Shown in pieces: positions 35,810 through 45,350 of a stretch of DNA of 64,000 bases. The notes beneath the pieces are model-generated. The model was not told the origin of the DNA. It saw only the letters and a list, made by a program, of their open reading frames with translations, and did no database searches. Position numbers and translations under genes: made by a program. The stretch is from the NCBI GenBank assembly GCA_002356455.1, contig AP017968.1, positions 2,790,001 to 2,854,000 on the forward strand, given 5' to 3'. The first letter of the stretch is position 1. Every line of letters begins with the position of its first letter. Origin of the DNA: Fusobacterium varium (GTDB lineage: Bacteria; Fusobacteriota; Fusobacteriia; Fusobacteriales; Fusobacteriaceae).

Positions 35810-36967
35810 CTAACTATTTATTTCAATAAGATCTAAAACAATATCTTTTGTAGCTTTTAACTCCTTTTCATCATATAAATAGTTTTTATAATATTTTTGA
35901 TATTTCTCTTTATCTACTTTTAATTCTATATTTTTATTAAAGTTAAATTTTTCAACTTCAATTAAAGTAGAATTTAATTCACCAATAGCAATCTTCTTAA
36001 TAATACTTTTCATCCATTGTGGGAATTCTTCCATTATTAAAAAGATAATTGGTTTTTTATCAATAGTTGCCAAACTTAAAATGGTACTATAATGTGCAAT
36101 TATAAATCTACTTTTTTTTATTTCCAAAGCAGTTTCTCCCTTTATAATTTTACGTCCATTAAAAAAATTGACATTATAATTAGAACTCGGATGTGCTGCT
36201 ATTACAACATTTGTATTAAATTTTTTTTCTATATGTTCAAAAAACATATTCAATTTTTTATAATATTTATTAGCCTCAATTCTTTGAATATTTCTACGAT
36301 CAAAATCTAGATGATAAGGTAAATTTTGGTCTAAAAAAACAACCTGATTTTCTTCTGTCTTTTTTATTTGATAATAATCACTTAAATCTTTATGCATTAT
36401 TGAAATAAAATTTATTTCTTTATTTTTTAGTTTATATGTTTTTTGAAAATTAACTTTACATCCTTCGCCAGAATACAAAAGATTTATTTTGGGATCACTA
36501 TTTTTCATTTCGTTTGACAATTTATTTTTATACACTTTGAACATTGTTTTTTCATAAACTCTTTTTAAGATATAAAAAGTATTCATATTAAAAATTCTAG
36601 TCATTAAATTTAAAATATATTTATCATTAATAGTAGGTAATCCTTGTGTCATTATTAAATTAAATTTAATTTTATTCTTTAATAATGCCCGATAAATTTT
36701 TAAATGAGCATAATCTGGTAACTCAACTATAAATACCATTGTATTTTTATCTAATTCCTTTATTTTTTTTAAAATATCTTTTGTTTTTTTAAAAATATAT
36801 TTTTTTTCTATTTCTTTTTTATCTAAAATTTTTGATGGTAGTATTTTATTAGTTAAATAATAAATACTCCAATATTCAACATTTTTTTTTAACAATTCAT
36901 CTTTTATTCCTAAGGTTTCTTTCGTTGGATAAAACCAAATAGATGCACTTATAAAAATAACTTTCAT
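35810..36967 (-). CDS. Putative sialyl/nonulosonyltransferase-like glycosyltransferase
   Basis: 385 residues. I know of no clear family match. The C-terminal half carries VVIAAHPSSNY, which looks like the HP motif of bacterial sialyltransferases, and ALEIKKSRFIIAHYSTILSLATI, which looks like their Ser-containing motif followed by PIIFL. The N-terminal half is basic and uncharacteristic (KVIFISASIWFYPTKE). It sits between the nonulosonate genes and the methyltransferase, which supports a transferase that uses the CMP-sugar made by neuA. There are no membrane segments. The assignment is inference from two short motifs and context. Confidence 0.6.
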   Translation of the reverse strand: MKVIFISASIWFYPTKETLGIKDELLKKNVEYWSIYYLTNKILPSKILDKKEIEKKYIFKKTKDILKKIKELDKNTMVFIVELPDYAHLKIYRALLKNKIKFNLIMTQGLPTINDKYILNLMTRIFNMNTFYILKRVYEKTMFKVYKNKLSNEMKNSDPKINLLYSGEGCKVNFQKTYKLKNKEINFISIMHKDLSDYYQIKKTEENQVVFLDQNLPYHLDFDRRNIQRIEANKYYKKLNMFFEHIEKKFNTNVVIAAHPSSNYNVNFFNGRKIIKGETALEIKKSRFIIAHYSTILSLATIDKKPIIFLIMEEFPQWMKSIIKKIAIGELNSTLIEVEKFNFNKNIELKVDKEKYQKYYKNYLYDEKELKATKDIVLDLIEINS

Positions 36968-37051
36968 TTAAATTTTCTCCTTAAATAAGTGTAAAATTTA
37001 TAATTAAAATTTTTCTTTAATACTTTTTTATTATATTTTTTAGTAAAATTA

Positions 37052-37516
37052 TGGAAGGCTTATTATAAATTTTTTATTAGTTACTTTTTCTAATTTCTTT
37101 ATACATTTTCTAAATTTGTCAAAAGACAAATGTTCTAATACTTGGCAACATAAAACGCAATTGAATTTTTTATCTACTATAATTATCTATTTTTAAAATA
37201 TCTCCTATATAATCAATATTTAAATCTTCTGTTATATCAAAAATTTTTATCTTATCCTTTTTTTAATATTAGGTACTATTTTGTTTTCTGCTCCTATTAT
37301 TAATATGTTTTCATTTTTCTCTTTTAATACCCTTTCTATCTGTTTATAATATGAATTTTCTCTTGCTTTATCTACATAGTTTAAGAAGTTATAATATTAA
37401 TCAACTTATTTTTTATTTGTCCTCCATTTTTATATAATTTTTTTATTTCTCATTTATCATTTCAAAATTCTCAAACAGCCATATATTTTTTAATTTTTAA
37501 TATTGGAATATTTTTC
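37052..37516 (-). pseudogene. Decayed tandem copy of the wecC tail and the methyltransferase 5' part
   Basis: About 465 bases closely match 37812-38293, which holds the last ~60 bases of wecC, the wecC-methyltransferase gap and the first two thirds of the methyltransferase gene. In the copy the GTG start is destroyed by a one-base loss, an early CAA codon has become TAA, and several small indels follow. The last third of the gene is missing. The order (intact unit, then truncated copy downstream) fits one tandem duplication followed by decay. No product is expected. Confidence 0.9.
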
Positions 37517-37560
37517 TAAAAAAGAATATATAATTCCTTGTTTTATTTCTAAGTTGCCCA

Positions 37561-38187
37561 TTATTTATTTCTCTTTTTTAAAATAAAAAATCTATGATAT
37601 TTATTTTCTAATGGAGTATACTCATTTTCAATATTAAAATATTTTCCTAATATTTTTCTTATTTTTCCCACTGGATATCCTTTTGTTCCAATTTCCCAAT
37701 AATGCTCTCCATTAAATTTATATTTCACATAATTCTTTGGTAAAGACACATTTAAATTTAATACCGGTATTTTAGGTATTTTAAAAGAAATCCAAGCCCT
37801 AATATATTGTTGTGGAAGGCTTATTATACATTTTTTCTCAGTTATTTTCTCTAGTTTTTCTATGCATTTTTCAAATTTGTCAAAAGGCAAATGTTCTAAT
37901 ACTTGACAACATAAAACACAATCGAAATTTTTCTCTAATATATTATCTACTTTTAAAATATCTCCTATATAATCAGGATTTAAATCCTCTGCTATATCAA
38001 AAATTTTTACCTCATCCATTTTTGTTTTTAAAATATTAGGTACTATTTTATCTCCGGCTCCAATTATTAGTACATTTTCATTTTCTTCTTTTAATACTTC
38101 CTCTATCTGCTTATAGTATGAATTCCACCTTGGTTTATCTACATAGTTTAAGAAGTTATAATGTTTTTTATCAACTTGTTTTTTCAC
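37561..38187 (-). CDS. Class I SAM-dependent methyltransferase
   Basis: 208 residues. The SAM-binding motif I VLIIGAGDKIVPN lies at about 39-51, an acidic residue follows in IFDIAED, and CCQVLEHLP is the motif IV/V segment of Methyltransf_11-type enzymes. Start is GTG with GGAGG 6 bases upstream. A modifying enzyme for the surface glycan is likely (for example sugar O-methylation), but the acceptor is unknown. A broken copy of its 5' part lies directly downstream. Confidence 0.85.
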   Translation of the reverse strand: MKKQVDKKHYNFLNYVDKPRWNSYYKQIEEVLKEENENVLIIGAGDKIVPNILKTKMDEVKIFDIAEDLNPDYIGDILKVDNILEKNFDCVLCCQVLEHLPFDKFEKCIEKLEKITEKKCIISLPQQYIRAWISFKIPKIPVLNLNVSLPKNYVKYKFNGEHYWEIGTKGYPVGKIRKILGKYFNIENEYTPLENKYHRFFILKKRNK

Positions 38188-38231
38188 TTATCCTCCATTC
38201 ATTTTATATTATCTTTTTTATTCCTCAATTA

Positions 38232-39470
38232 CTATTTCAAAATTCCTAAGCAATCATATATTTTTTTAGTTTTTAATAGTTGGATATTTTCTTTAAACTC
38301 TTTATGTCTTTGTGCTAATACTAAATAATCTGCTTTTTTTAGAATCTCTTCTAAAGAATAAAGCTTAAATCCATCCACTTCTTTTTTATCTACATTTGGT
38401 TCACAAGCTATTACTTTATATCCTTTATCTCTTAATATCTCTGCTATCTCCATTGCTGGTGATTCTCTTAGATCATCTATATCTGGTTTATATGCCAGTC
38501 CTAATACTCCAACTGTCAATTCCTTATTTCCTTTAAGTATTTCATCTACTTTATTTACTATAAATCTTGGCTTAAAATCATTAATTAATCTTGCTTCTCT
38601 TATTACATTTGCTTCTTTGGGGAATTTTTCTACTATAAACCATGGATCTACTGCAAGGCAATGTCCTCCTACTCCAGCTCCTGGTGTTAGTATATTTACC
38701 CTTGGATGCTTATTTGCCAGTTTTATAAGTTCAAATACATTTATATTAAGCTTGTCACATATTACTGACAATTCATTTGCAAAAGCAATATTTACATCTC
38801 TGAATGTATTCTCTACTAATTTACACATTTCAGCTGTTATATCATCTGTTATATAACATGTTCCTTCTTTTACCATTGCTTTATATATTACCTTAGTATA
38901 TTCAGCTGCTTCTTTTCTTTCAGCTCCTATTATTCTGTCATTATGCTCAAGTTCATATAGTATCTTTCCTGGTAATACTCTCTCTGGGCAATGAACTGTC
39001 ATAAATTTATCTCTTGATATCCCTGATTCTCTTTCTAATATATCTGTCATTAACTTTGTTGTCATTGGAGGAACTGTTGATTCCAGTATAACCAGATTAT
39101 TCTCTTCCAATACCTCTGCCACTTCTTTTGCTCCACTTTCAACATATGATAAATCTGCTATTTTTTCTTCATGTTCTTTTTTAAATGGTGTTGGTACTGC
39201 TATTATAAATACATCTGATTTTTCTAGTTTATCTGTAGGAAGTAATCTCCCACTTCTCAAAGCTTCTTCAAAAGCTCCTTGAAGATCTGGTTCTACTATA
39301 TGGATATGTCCATTTTTTAAAGTTTCTATAACTTTCTTATTTACATCAAAACCATTTACTGTAAATCCAGCTCTTGCAAATGCTATTGCTGTTGGAAGAC
39401 CTATATATCCCATTCCCAATATTGTAATTTTTAAATCTTTTTCTTCTGCTTTCCTTAAAAGTATGTTCAT
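38232..39470 (-). CDS. wecC: UDP-N-acetyl-D-mannosamine dehydrogenase
   Basis: 412 residues. UDP-sugar dehydrogenase family: N-terminal NAD fold ILGMGYIGLPTAIAFARAG, LILESTVPPMTT-like ESTVPPMTT, the catalytic cysteine in GAGVGGHCLAVDPWF, and LAYKPDIDDLRESPA in the C-terminal domain. Oxidises UDP-ManNAc twice to UDP-ManNAcA. Sits 22 bases after wecB, which supplies the substrate. Other UDP-sugar dehydrogenases look similar, but pairing with WecB decides. GGAGG before the ATG. Confidence 0.92.
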   Translation of the reverse strand: MNILLRKAEEKDLKITILGMGYIGLPTAIAFARAGFTVNGFDVNKKVIETLKNGHIHIVEPDLQGAFEEALRSGRLLPTDKLEKSDVFIIAVPTPFKKEHEEKIADLSYVESGAKEVAEVLEENNLVILESTVPPMTTKLMTDILERESGISRDKFMTVHCPERVLPGKILYELEHNDRIIGAERKEAAEYTKVIYKAMVKEGTCYITDDITAEMCKLVENTFRDVNIAFANELSVICDKLNINVFELIKLANKHPRVNILTPGAGVGGHCLAVDPWFIVEKFPKEANVIREARLINDFKPRFIVNKVDEILKGNKELTVGVLGLAYKPDIDDLRESPAMEIAEILRDKGYKVIACEPNVDKKEVDGFKLYSLEEILKKADYLVLAQRHKEFKENIQLLKTKKIYDCLGILK

Positions 39471-39492
39471 TCTTTTTCTTCCTCCAAGTCAA

Positions 39493-40587
39493 CTAGATAG
39501 TTTCTAAATAGTTTCTTATTCTTTCTGATGTTTTTCCATCTCCATATGGATTATTAGCCTTAGACATTTTTTCATAAGTTTCTCCCTCTAATAGCTCCAT
39601 ATCCTTTATTACATCTCCATACTTTGTTCCTGTAAGTTTTGCTGTTCCTGCTTCTATTGCTTCTGGCCTCTCTGTTGTATCTCTCAGTACAAGTGTTGGC
39701 TTTCCTAAGCTTGGTGCTTCTTCCTGTACTCCTCCTGAATCTGTCATTATATAATGAGCTCCATCCATTATTGCTATAAACTCAAGATACTCCAAAGGTT
39801 CTATTAAAATTTTTCTTTCAAATCCATCTAACACTCTATGTGCTGTATCTCTAACTAGAGGATTTAAATGCATTGGAAAGACTAAGTAAATATCTTTATG
39901 TTTCTCCAAATAATCTCTGACTGCTCTTAGAGTTTCCTCCATTGGTTTACCCCAATTTTCCCTTCTATGCATTGTTATAAGAATATATTTTTTATCATCT
40001 ACTCCATACTTTTTCTTAATTTCTTCTATATCCTTATTTTTATTTTTCTTTACCCAATAAAGAGCATCTATCACTGTGTTTCCACATTTTATTATCTTTT
40101 CTTTGGGATAATTTTCTCTTAGTAAGTTATTTACATTTACATCTGTAGGTGCAAAATGAATATCAGTTATATTTCCAACTAATTTTCTATTTGCTTCCTC
40201 TGGAAATGGAGAGTATATATCTCCTGTTCTAAGTCCAGCTTCTATATGCCCCACTGGTATTTGATTATAGAAAGCTGTCAATGCTCCTGTGAGAACTGAT
40301 GTTGTATCTCCTTGAACTAAAATATAGTCAAATTTTTCTTTTTTTACTATTTTATCCAGTTCCAACATCAGTCTTCCTGTAAGTTCTGAAAGTCCTTGCC
40401 CCTGTTTCATTATTTCTAAGTCATAATCAGGTTTTATTCCAAATAGATCTAATACCTGATAAAGCATTTCTTTATGCTGACCTGTCACTACAACTTTTAC
40501 ATCTATTCCATTTTCCTTAAGTTCATGATATACTGGAGACATTTTTATAGCTTCTGGTCTTGTTCCAAATATTAATCCTACTTTCAT
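39493..40587 (-). CDS. wecB: UDP-N-acetylglucosamine 2-epimerase (non-hydrolysing)
   Basis: 364 residues. GLIFGTRPEAIKMSP at the N-terminus, VQGDTTS, HIEAGLRTGD, the TMHRRENWG loop and TDSGGVQEEAPSLGKP plus RDTTERPEAIEAGT toward the end. Interconverts UDP-GlcNAc and UDP-ManNAc. The start overlaps the stop of the preceding glycosyltransferase by 4 bases, so translation is coupled. Together with wecC it supplies ManNAcA for the glycan. Confidence 0.95.
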   Translation of the reverse strand: MKVGLIFGTRPEAIKMSPVYHELKENGIDVKVVVTGQHKEMLYQVLDLFGIKPDYDLEIMKQGQGLSELTGRLMLELDKIVKKEKFDYILVQGDTTSVLTGALTAFYNQIPVGHIEAGLRTGDIYSPFPEEANRKLVGNITDIHFAPTDVNVNNLLRENYPKEKIIKCGNTVIDALYWVKKNKNKDIEEIKKKYGVDDKKYILITMHRRENWGKPMEETLRAVRDYLEKHKDIYLVFPMHLNPLVRDTAHRVLDGFERKILIEPLEYLEFIAIMDGAHYIMTDSGGVQEEAPSLGKPTLVLRDTTERPEAIEAGTAKLTGTKYGDVIKDMELLEGETYEKMSKANNPYGDGKTSERIRNYLETI

Positions 40588-41777
40588 TTTTTCATCTCCA
40601 TATAATACTCAATTAATTTCTTAGCAATAATATCATTTGAAAATCTTTTATCTATTATTCTTTCTGGAGAATTTAAAATTTCTAATATATCAATTTCATC
40701 CTCTTGATAAGTTAATAGTCTAAGTTCATTTTTAAAATAATTGTATATCTCATTTTTATTTTTAAATAAACAAATTATTTTTTTATCTGTACCTAAGTAA
40801 TCATATATTTTTCCAGGTATTTGAGTAGTATTATTTCCATTGTCAATAAACAATAAATAATCTGATTTTTTATAAACTTCTTTTATTTCTTCAAATGAAA
40901 TACTTCCTTTATAATAAACAAAAGAAAAAACATTTATACTCTTTAAAAGATTTTCATCTACATTTCCATATATATTAAATTCTATATTCTTTAAACTTTT
41001 CTCATTATATTCTTTCAATAATTTTAAAAAATGTAATATATTTCTATTTTTATTCAAAACTCCTGTATATGTTATAATAATCTTATCTCTTTTGCTCTTA
41101 GAACTACCTTTAACTTCTTCCAAATAACCTCTTGGAATATATTTCATTTTATTACTAAATTCTGGATACATATCTCTCAAATCATTTAGTGTAAAAGGAG
41201 ATACATAAAATATTCTATCTGCTTTTTTTAGTAACTCTTTTTCCTTAAATTTGGCTCTAATTTTTTTTAATTTGCTTAATCCTATATCACTACTCCAAGG
41301 ATCCCCCCAAATTTGAAACCAAATTATATTTGGATATAATTTTTTTATTTTTTCTCCTATATAATGTGAAGTTTTAGTATCTGAAGATGAAATTATTAGA
41401 TCATATTCTTTAAAATTTATATTTAATTTATTAAATTCTGTTATCCATTCTTTATCAATATCAGGGAAAAAATAAATTTCTTTTATTAAACCTTTCAATA
41501 ATTTAAATATTTTATTTATATTTTTTATTTTTCCATCAATTTTAATACTTCTATTTAAATGTTCATAATAATAATTTAAAATTTTCAATTCTGATTGAAA
41601 AACTCTATTATCATTCTTTTTTACTAAATATTGATCTATTTCAAGTGTTGGATACTTTATTGTCAAAATATCCACCCCTAATTCAAGTTTATTTAATCCT
41701 AATATTAATCCCATATTTCTTATAGATGCAGAACTAGCCTCTCTAAAAACTAAAGATGATATATATAATATTTTCAT
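40584..41777 (-). CDS. Glycosyltransferase (GT4-like)
   Basis: 397 residues in a GT-B fold. It opens KILYISSLVFREASSASIRN; the C-terminal half contains ITYTGVLNKNRNILHFL, FNIYGNVDENLL, VYYKGSISFEEIKEVYKKSDYLLFID and PGKIYDYLG, the GT4 nucleotide-sugar pattern. It builds the glycan on undecaprenyl phosphate in the cytoplasm; donor and linkage are unknown. The ATG at 41777 is preferred because AAAGG lies in front; an ATG at 41792 overlaps it. Confidence 0.85.
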   Translation of the reverse strand: MKILYISSLVFREASSASIRNMGLILGLNKLELGVDILTIKYPTLEIDQYLVKKNDNRVFQSELKILNYYYEHLNRSIKIDGKIKNINKIFKLLKGLIKEIYFFPDIDKEWITEFNKLNINFKEYDLIISSSDTKTSHYIGEKIKKLYPNIIWFQIWGDPWSSDIGLSKLKKIRAKFKEKELLKKADRIFYVSPFTLNDLRDMYPEFSNKMKYIPRGYLEEVKGSSKSKRDKIIITYTGVLNKNRNILHFLKLLKEYNEKSLKNIEFNIYGNVDENLLKSINVFSFVYYKGSISFEEIKEVYKKSDYLLFIDNGNNTTQIPGKIYDYLGTDKKIICLFKNKNEIYNYFKNELRLLTYQEDEIDILEILNSPERIIDKRFSNDIIAKKLIEYYMEMKK

Positions 41778-41827
41778 TTTATTACCTTTCATTTTTGATT
41801 TTATAAAATTATAAGTGCTCTTACAGT

Positions 41828-42925
41828 TTATTTTTCTATATTTTTTATAAATTTTAATAGTTCTTCTTCAGATTCTTCCCAATACAATTTTTGATTATTT
41901 TTATAGAATTTTATATTATTTTGCAAATTTAAAATCTTTTCTTTATTTAATTGATTAATTATATTTTTTATTTCTTGTATATTATATGGATCTACCACAA
42001 TGCCTATTCCATTTTCATGTACTAAGTTTCCTAATTGTGTATTTTTAGCAAAAAAGCAAGGTTTTTCAAATAAAATACTTTCAAAAAATTTATTTGAAAT
42101 TGCAAATTTAACATTATAATCCTTATTAGGATAAACAGCCCATATCAAATCTGTATTAACATAAAATTTTTTTATTTCTTCATACTTATAACTATCTATT
42201 AACAAGATATTCTTTAATTTTTTTTCTTTAATAAAATTTTTAAATTTATTATTTTCAGCTCCTCTTCCTATTAAATAAAGTTCAATATTATTATTTTTTT
42301 GTATAGCTAATAATAAATTTTTCATTGTTTCAAAATATCTTAATCCTCCTATAAAGGAAATCCTTATTTTATTCCTTCTTTGTATATCAATTTCTTTTTG
42401 AAAATTAATTTCTTTTAATGGTAAATTTTCCAATAACAACTTTTTTATATTGTTTTCCTTATATATTGGAAGAAAAAATCTTGAAGCAAAAATTATCCCA
42501 TCTATTTTTTTTAACATCCACTTTTCTAGCTTTAGTAAAAATAATAATATAAATTTATTTGAGCTTGTTGGTAAATCCAAATTTTCATAAATTATTTTTC
42601 CTTTAAATCCACTCAATATTGTTAATAAAAGCATATCCCATTGAGAAGCAATTATAAGTTCTGGTTTATATTCTTTTATTGTTTGTTTTATAAAACTTAA
42701 ATAAGCCTTCATCCCTAATAATTTTTTTATTTTTTTCCCATAACCTTCATTACTTGAATAAATAAAATTATTTTTATCAGTGTATTGAAAATTATTTCTA
42801 TTCCACGCACAAAATTTTATGGTATATTTTTGCATTAAAGTTTTGTATATTCTTAAATTTCTAGTATTTACTGGATATACACCATCAATTAATAATATTT
42901 TCTTCAAATTAAATTTTCCTTTCAT
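41828..42925 (-). CDS. Glycosyltransferase (GT4-like)
   Basis: 365 residues by the ATG at 42925, or about 359 if the TTG at 42907 is used. The TTG has the better ribosome site (AAAGGA, 9-base spacing), and its product would start MKKILLIDGVYPVNTRN, like other GT4 enzymes. The second half shows ISFIGGLRYFETMKNLL, ELYLIGRGAENNKFK and SNKFFESILFEKPCF. Adds one sugar to the growing lipid-linked glycan; specificity unknown. Confidence 0.82.
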   Translation of the reverse strand: MKGKFNLKKILLIDGVYPVNTRNLRIYKTLMQKYTIKFCAWNRNNFQYTDKNNFIYSSNEGYGKKIKKLLGMKAYLSFIKQTIKEYKPELIIASQWDMLLLTILSGFKGKIIYENLDLPTSSNKFILLFLLKLEKWMLKKIDGIIFASRFFLPIYKENNIKKLLLENLPLKEINFQKEIDIQRRNKIRISFIGGLRYFETMKNLLLAIQKNNNIELYLIGRGAENNKFKNFIKEKKLKNILLIDSYKYEEIKKFYVNTDLIWAVYPNKDYNVKFAISNKFFESILFEKPCFFAKNTQLGNLVHENGIGIVVDPYNIQEIKNIINQLNKEKILNLQNNIKFYKNNQKLYWEESEEELLKFIKNIEK

Positions 42926-42938
42926 TTCTTTGATAATT

Positions 42939-43694
42939 TTATATTTTGGGATTTCTATATTTTCTTATTCCTCTCAAAGCATAATTAAAAAAATAATAAC
43001 AGCTCTTTACCAAATTTAGTTTTTCATGTTCTCTATATATTTTCCATGTCCATAATGCACTTTTAAACTTATTTGAAGATACACTCACTTTTCCTATCCT
43101 GCAAATTGAATCATACTTTTCATTTCTAATAGAAATATTTCCTTGATTTAAAATATTAAGAAAAAAAGCATAATCTTCATGTTTTATATTAGGAAATAGT
43201 TTTTTATTCAGAATTTCTTTTTCTATAATCACAGTCATTGTTTTAAATTGGTTTCCTAACAATAATTTTTTATAATCAATTTCTTTATCTACAGTTATTT
43301 TTTTTAAAATTTTTCCTTCTAAGTTACAAAAGTAATAATTTCCATGGCTGATTTTTAATCCTTCTTCCACCATGAAATTAATTTGATTTTTCAACTTATC
43401 TTTATACCAAAGATCATCACTATCTAAAAAAGCTATATATTTTCCTTTAGAAATATTTATTCCATTATTTCTTGTAATAGCTGGACCACTATTTTTCTTA
43501 TTTTTTAGGTATTTTATTCTTTTATCTTTTCTTAAATATTTATCTATAATTTTATAACTATCATCTTTTGAGTAATCATCTATCAATATCAATTCCCAAT
43601 TTTCATATGTTTGATCTAAAACTGATAATATGGTTTCTTCTAAAAATTCTTCTGCATTATATACTGGGGTAATTATGCTTACTAAAGGTTCCAT
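42939..43694 (-). CDS. Family 2 glycosyltransferase (GT-A)
   Basis: 251 residues. It begins MEPLVSIITPVYNAEEFLEE, has the nucleotide-binding Asp in LILIDDYSKDDS and the metal-binding DxD-type motif FLDSDDLWY. Typical of GT2 enzymes in surface polysaccharide loci. The ATG at 43694 is one base after the WbaP stop (TGATATG) and 9 bases after GGGAG, so it is coupled to WbaP translation. A longer in-frame start overlaps WbaP. Confidence 0.87.
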   Translation of the reverse strand: MEPLVSIITPVYNAEEFLEETILSVLDQTYENWELILIDDYSKDDSYKIIDKYLRKDKRIKYLKNKKNSGPAITRNNGINISKGKYIAFLDSDDLWYKDKLKNQINFMVEEGLKISHGNYYFCNLEGKILKKITVDKEIDYKKLLLGNQFKTMTVIIEKEILNKKLFPNIKHEDYAFFLNILNQGNISIRNEKYDSICRIGKVSVSSNKFKSALWTWKIYREHEKLNLVKSCYYFFNYALRGIRKYRNPKI

Positions 43695-43695
43695 A

Positions 43696-45057
43696 TCAAT
43701 ATGCTCCCTTTTTTCCAATAACATTTTTTATCGTTTTTATTGTTATTGTCACATCCAGCCATAATGACCAGTTTCTTATATAGTAAAGATCCAGTGCTAT
43801 TCTCTCATCATAGTTCTCTACATCTGATCTTCCATTTGCCTGCCACATTCCTGTTATTCCTGGTTTTACCATAAATATCTTTCTGCTGTTTTCTTCACCA
43901 TAGTACATATCTACTTCTTTTTGCACTACAGGTCTTGGACCTACAAATGACATTTCTCCTTTTATTACATTTATAAATTGTGGAAATTCATCTAATGATG
44001 TCTTTCTTAAAAATTTCCCTACCTCTGTTACTCTTGGATCATTTTTAAGTTTAAAGTTCTTATAATATTCTTCTCTAAGTTTTTCATCTTTAGATAACAT
44101 CTCTTCCAGTCTTTTCTCAGCATCAACATACATAGTTCTAAACTTATACATCTTAAAAGACTTCAAATCTTTTCCTATTCTAGTATGATAAAAGATTGCT
44201 TTTCCTCCATCCTTCTTTATTTTAGGTGTATATATTAAATAGAGTATTCCTAAAACTATGCAGCCTACTATTCCAGCTACAATATCAAAACTTCTTTTTA
44301 GGAATCTATTTATCGTTTTATTCATTCCATTGTATGAAGATATCAGCATTATTCCATCATAATCCTCTATCTCAGAATTGAAAGTATATGTTCCATTTAA
44401 TTCTGGAGTAAATTTTATTCTTTCCACTTTTCCATCAAGCTTATTTATTATTTCTGCCATTTGGTTATTATCTGCTAATGGAAGGGCTATTATCACTTCG
44501 CTCACATTATTTTCTATAATAATTCTTTCTATATCACTACAATCTCCCAATATTTTTCTTTCATCTATTAAAATATCTTGATTTATTCCCTTTAAAGTAT
44601 TAGCGCTTATATAGCCTAAAAGATTATACATAGTAAAATCATTCTCTTTTATTACTCGAGTAAGTTCTCTTGCTGTATGCCCTATTCCTATTATTATCAA
44701 TCTTTTTTCCAGTGTTCTTCTAAAAATTTTTCTTATAAAGCTAATTATCAAAAGATTGAAAAAAGTAAATGTTACTCCTATTATTAAATGAACAGATATA
44801 TATTCAACACCACAAAAAGCTATATCATTAATAATCATGACTGCTAAATACTCTATATGTACATAAAGTTGTTTCTTAACTTCCTCCCAGATGAGTACAG
44901 TTTTAAAGGAATGCATTTTTTTAGTAATATTCAAAAGAAGGTAGATGAAGAAAGTATTATACGCAATATAGGCTGGTACTTTAAAAAAACTGTTTATTAA
45001 TAAGTAAAATAGAAATTGTAATCCTATCATTAGAATTTTTGGACTTTGTCTTTTCAC
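43696..45057 (-). CDS. Polyprenyl sugar-phosphate transferase (WbaP type), initiating enzyme
   Basis: 453 residues. Four or more membrane helices at the N-terminus, a Rossmann-like middle (LIIIGIGHTARELTRVI), one more membrane segment (FDIVAGIVGCIVLGILYLIY) and the C-terminal catalytic domain with KSFKMYKFRTMYVDAE, KTSLDEFPQFINVIKGEMSFVGPRPV and KPGITGMWQANGRSD. Moves a sugar phosphate onto undecaprenyl phosphate to start each glycan unit. It is the first gene of the minus-strand glycan operon. Confidence 0.93.
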   Translation of the reverse strand: MKRQSPKILMIGLQFLFYLLINSFFKVPAYIAYNTFFIYLLLNITKKMHSFKTVLIWEEVKKQLYVHIEYLAVMIINDIAFCGVEYISVHLIIGVTFTFFNLLIISFIRKIFRRTLEKRLIIIGIGHTARELTRVIKENDFTMYNLLGYISANTLKGINQDILIDERKILGDCSDIERIIIENNVSEVIIALPLADNNQMAEIINKLDGKVERIKFTPELNGTYTFNSEIEDYDGIMLISSYNGMNKTINRFLKRSFDIVAGIVGCIVLGILYLIYTPKIKKDGGKAIFYHTRIGKDLKSFKMYKFRTMYVDAEKRLEEMLSKDEKLREEYYKNFKLKNDPRVTEVGKFLRKTSLDEFPQFINVIKGEMSFVGPRPVVQKEVDMYYGEENSRKIFMVKPGITGMWQANGRSDVENYDERIALDLYYIRNWSLWLDVTITIKTIKNVIGKKGAY

Positions 45058-45350
45058 TTTCCCCTTGCTCCTTGACTTTTATTTTAAGATGTTTCTTTTT
45101 TTATATTTTTTTCATTTTATATATTTTCATTTTTTATTTTCTTGATTTTATATATTTTGTAATATTTTTTATTTAAAATATTCATTTAATAGTTTTATTT
45201 AAAAAACAAATTTCAACTGATATTCTCTAACTTCTATCCCTTTTATTTTCACTCTTTTTTAAAATTTAATTCTCATATTTTTTTCAGCTTTCAAAATTAA
45301 ATATCAATTTTAAAGTTTTGTAAAAATTACTACTTTCATAAAATTGAAAA

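Noticed and set aside
37052-37516. A second functional methyltransferase gene
   Set aside because: Stop codons, a lost start codon and a missing 3' third make it a pseudogene.
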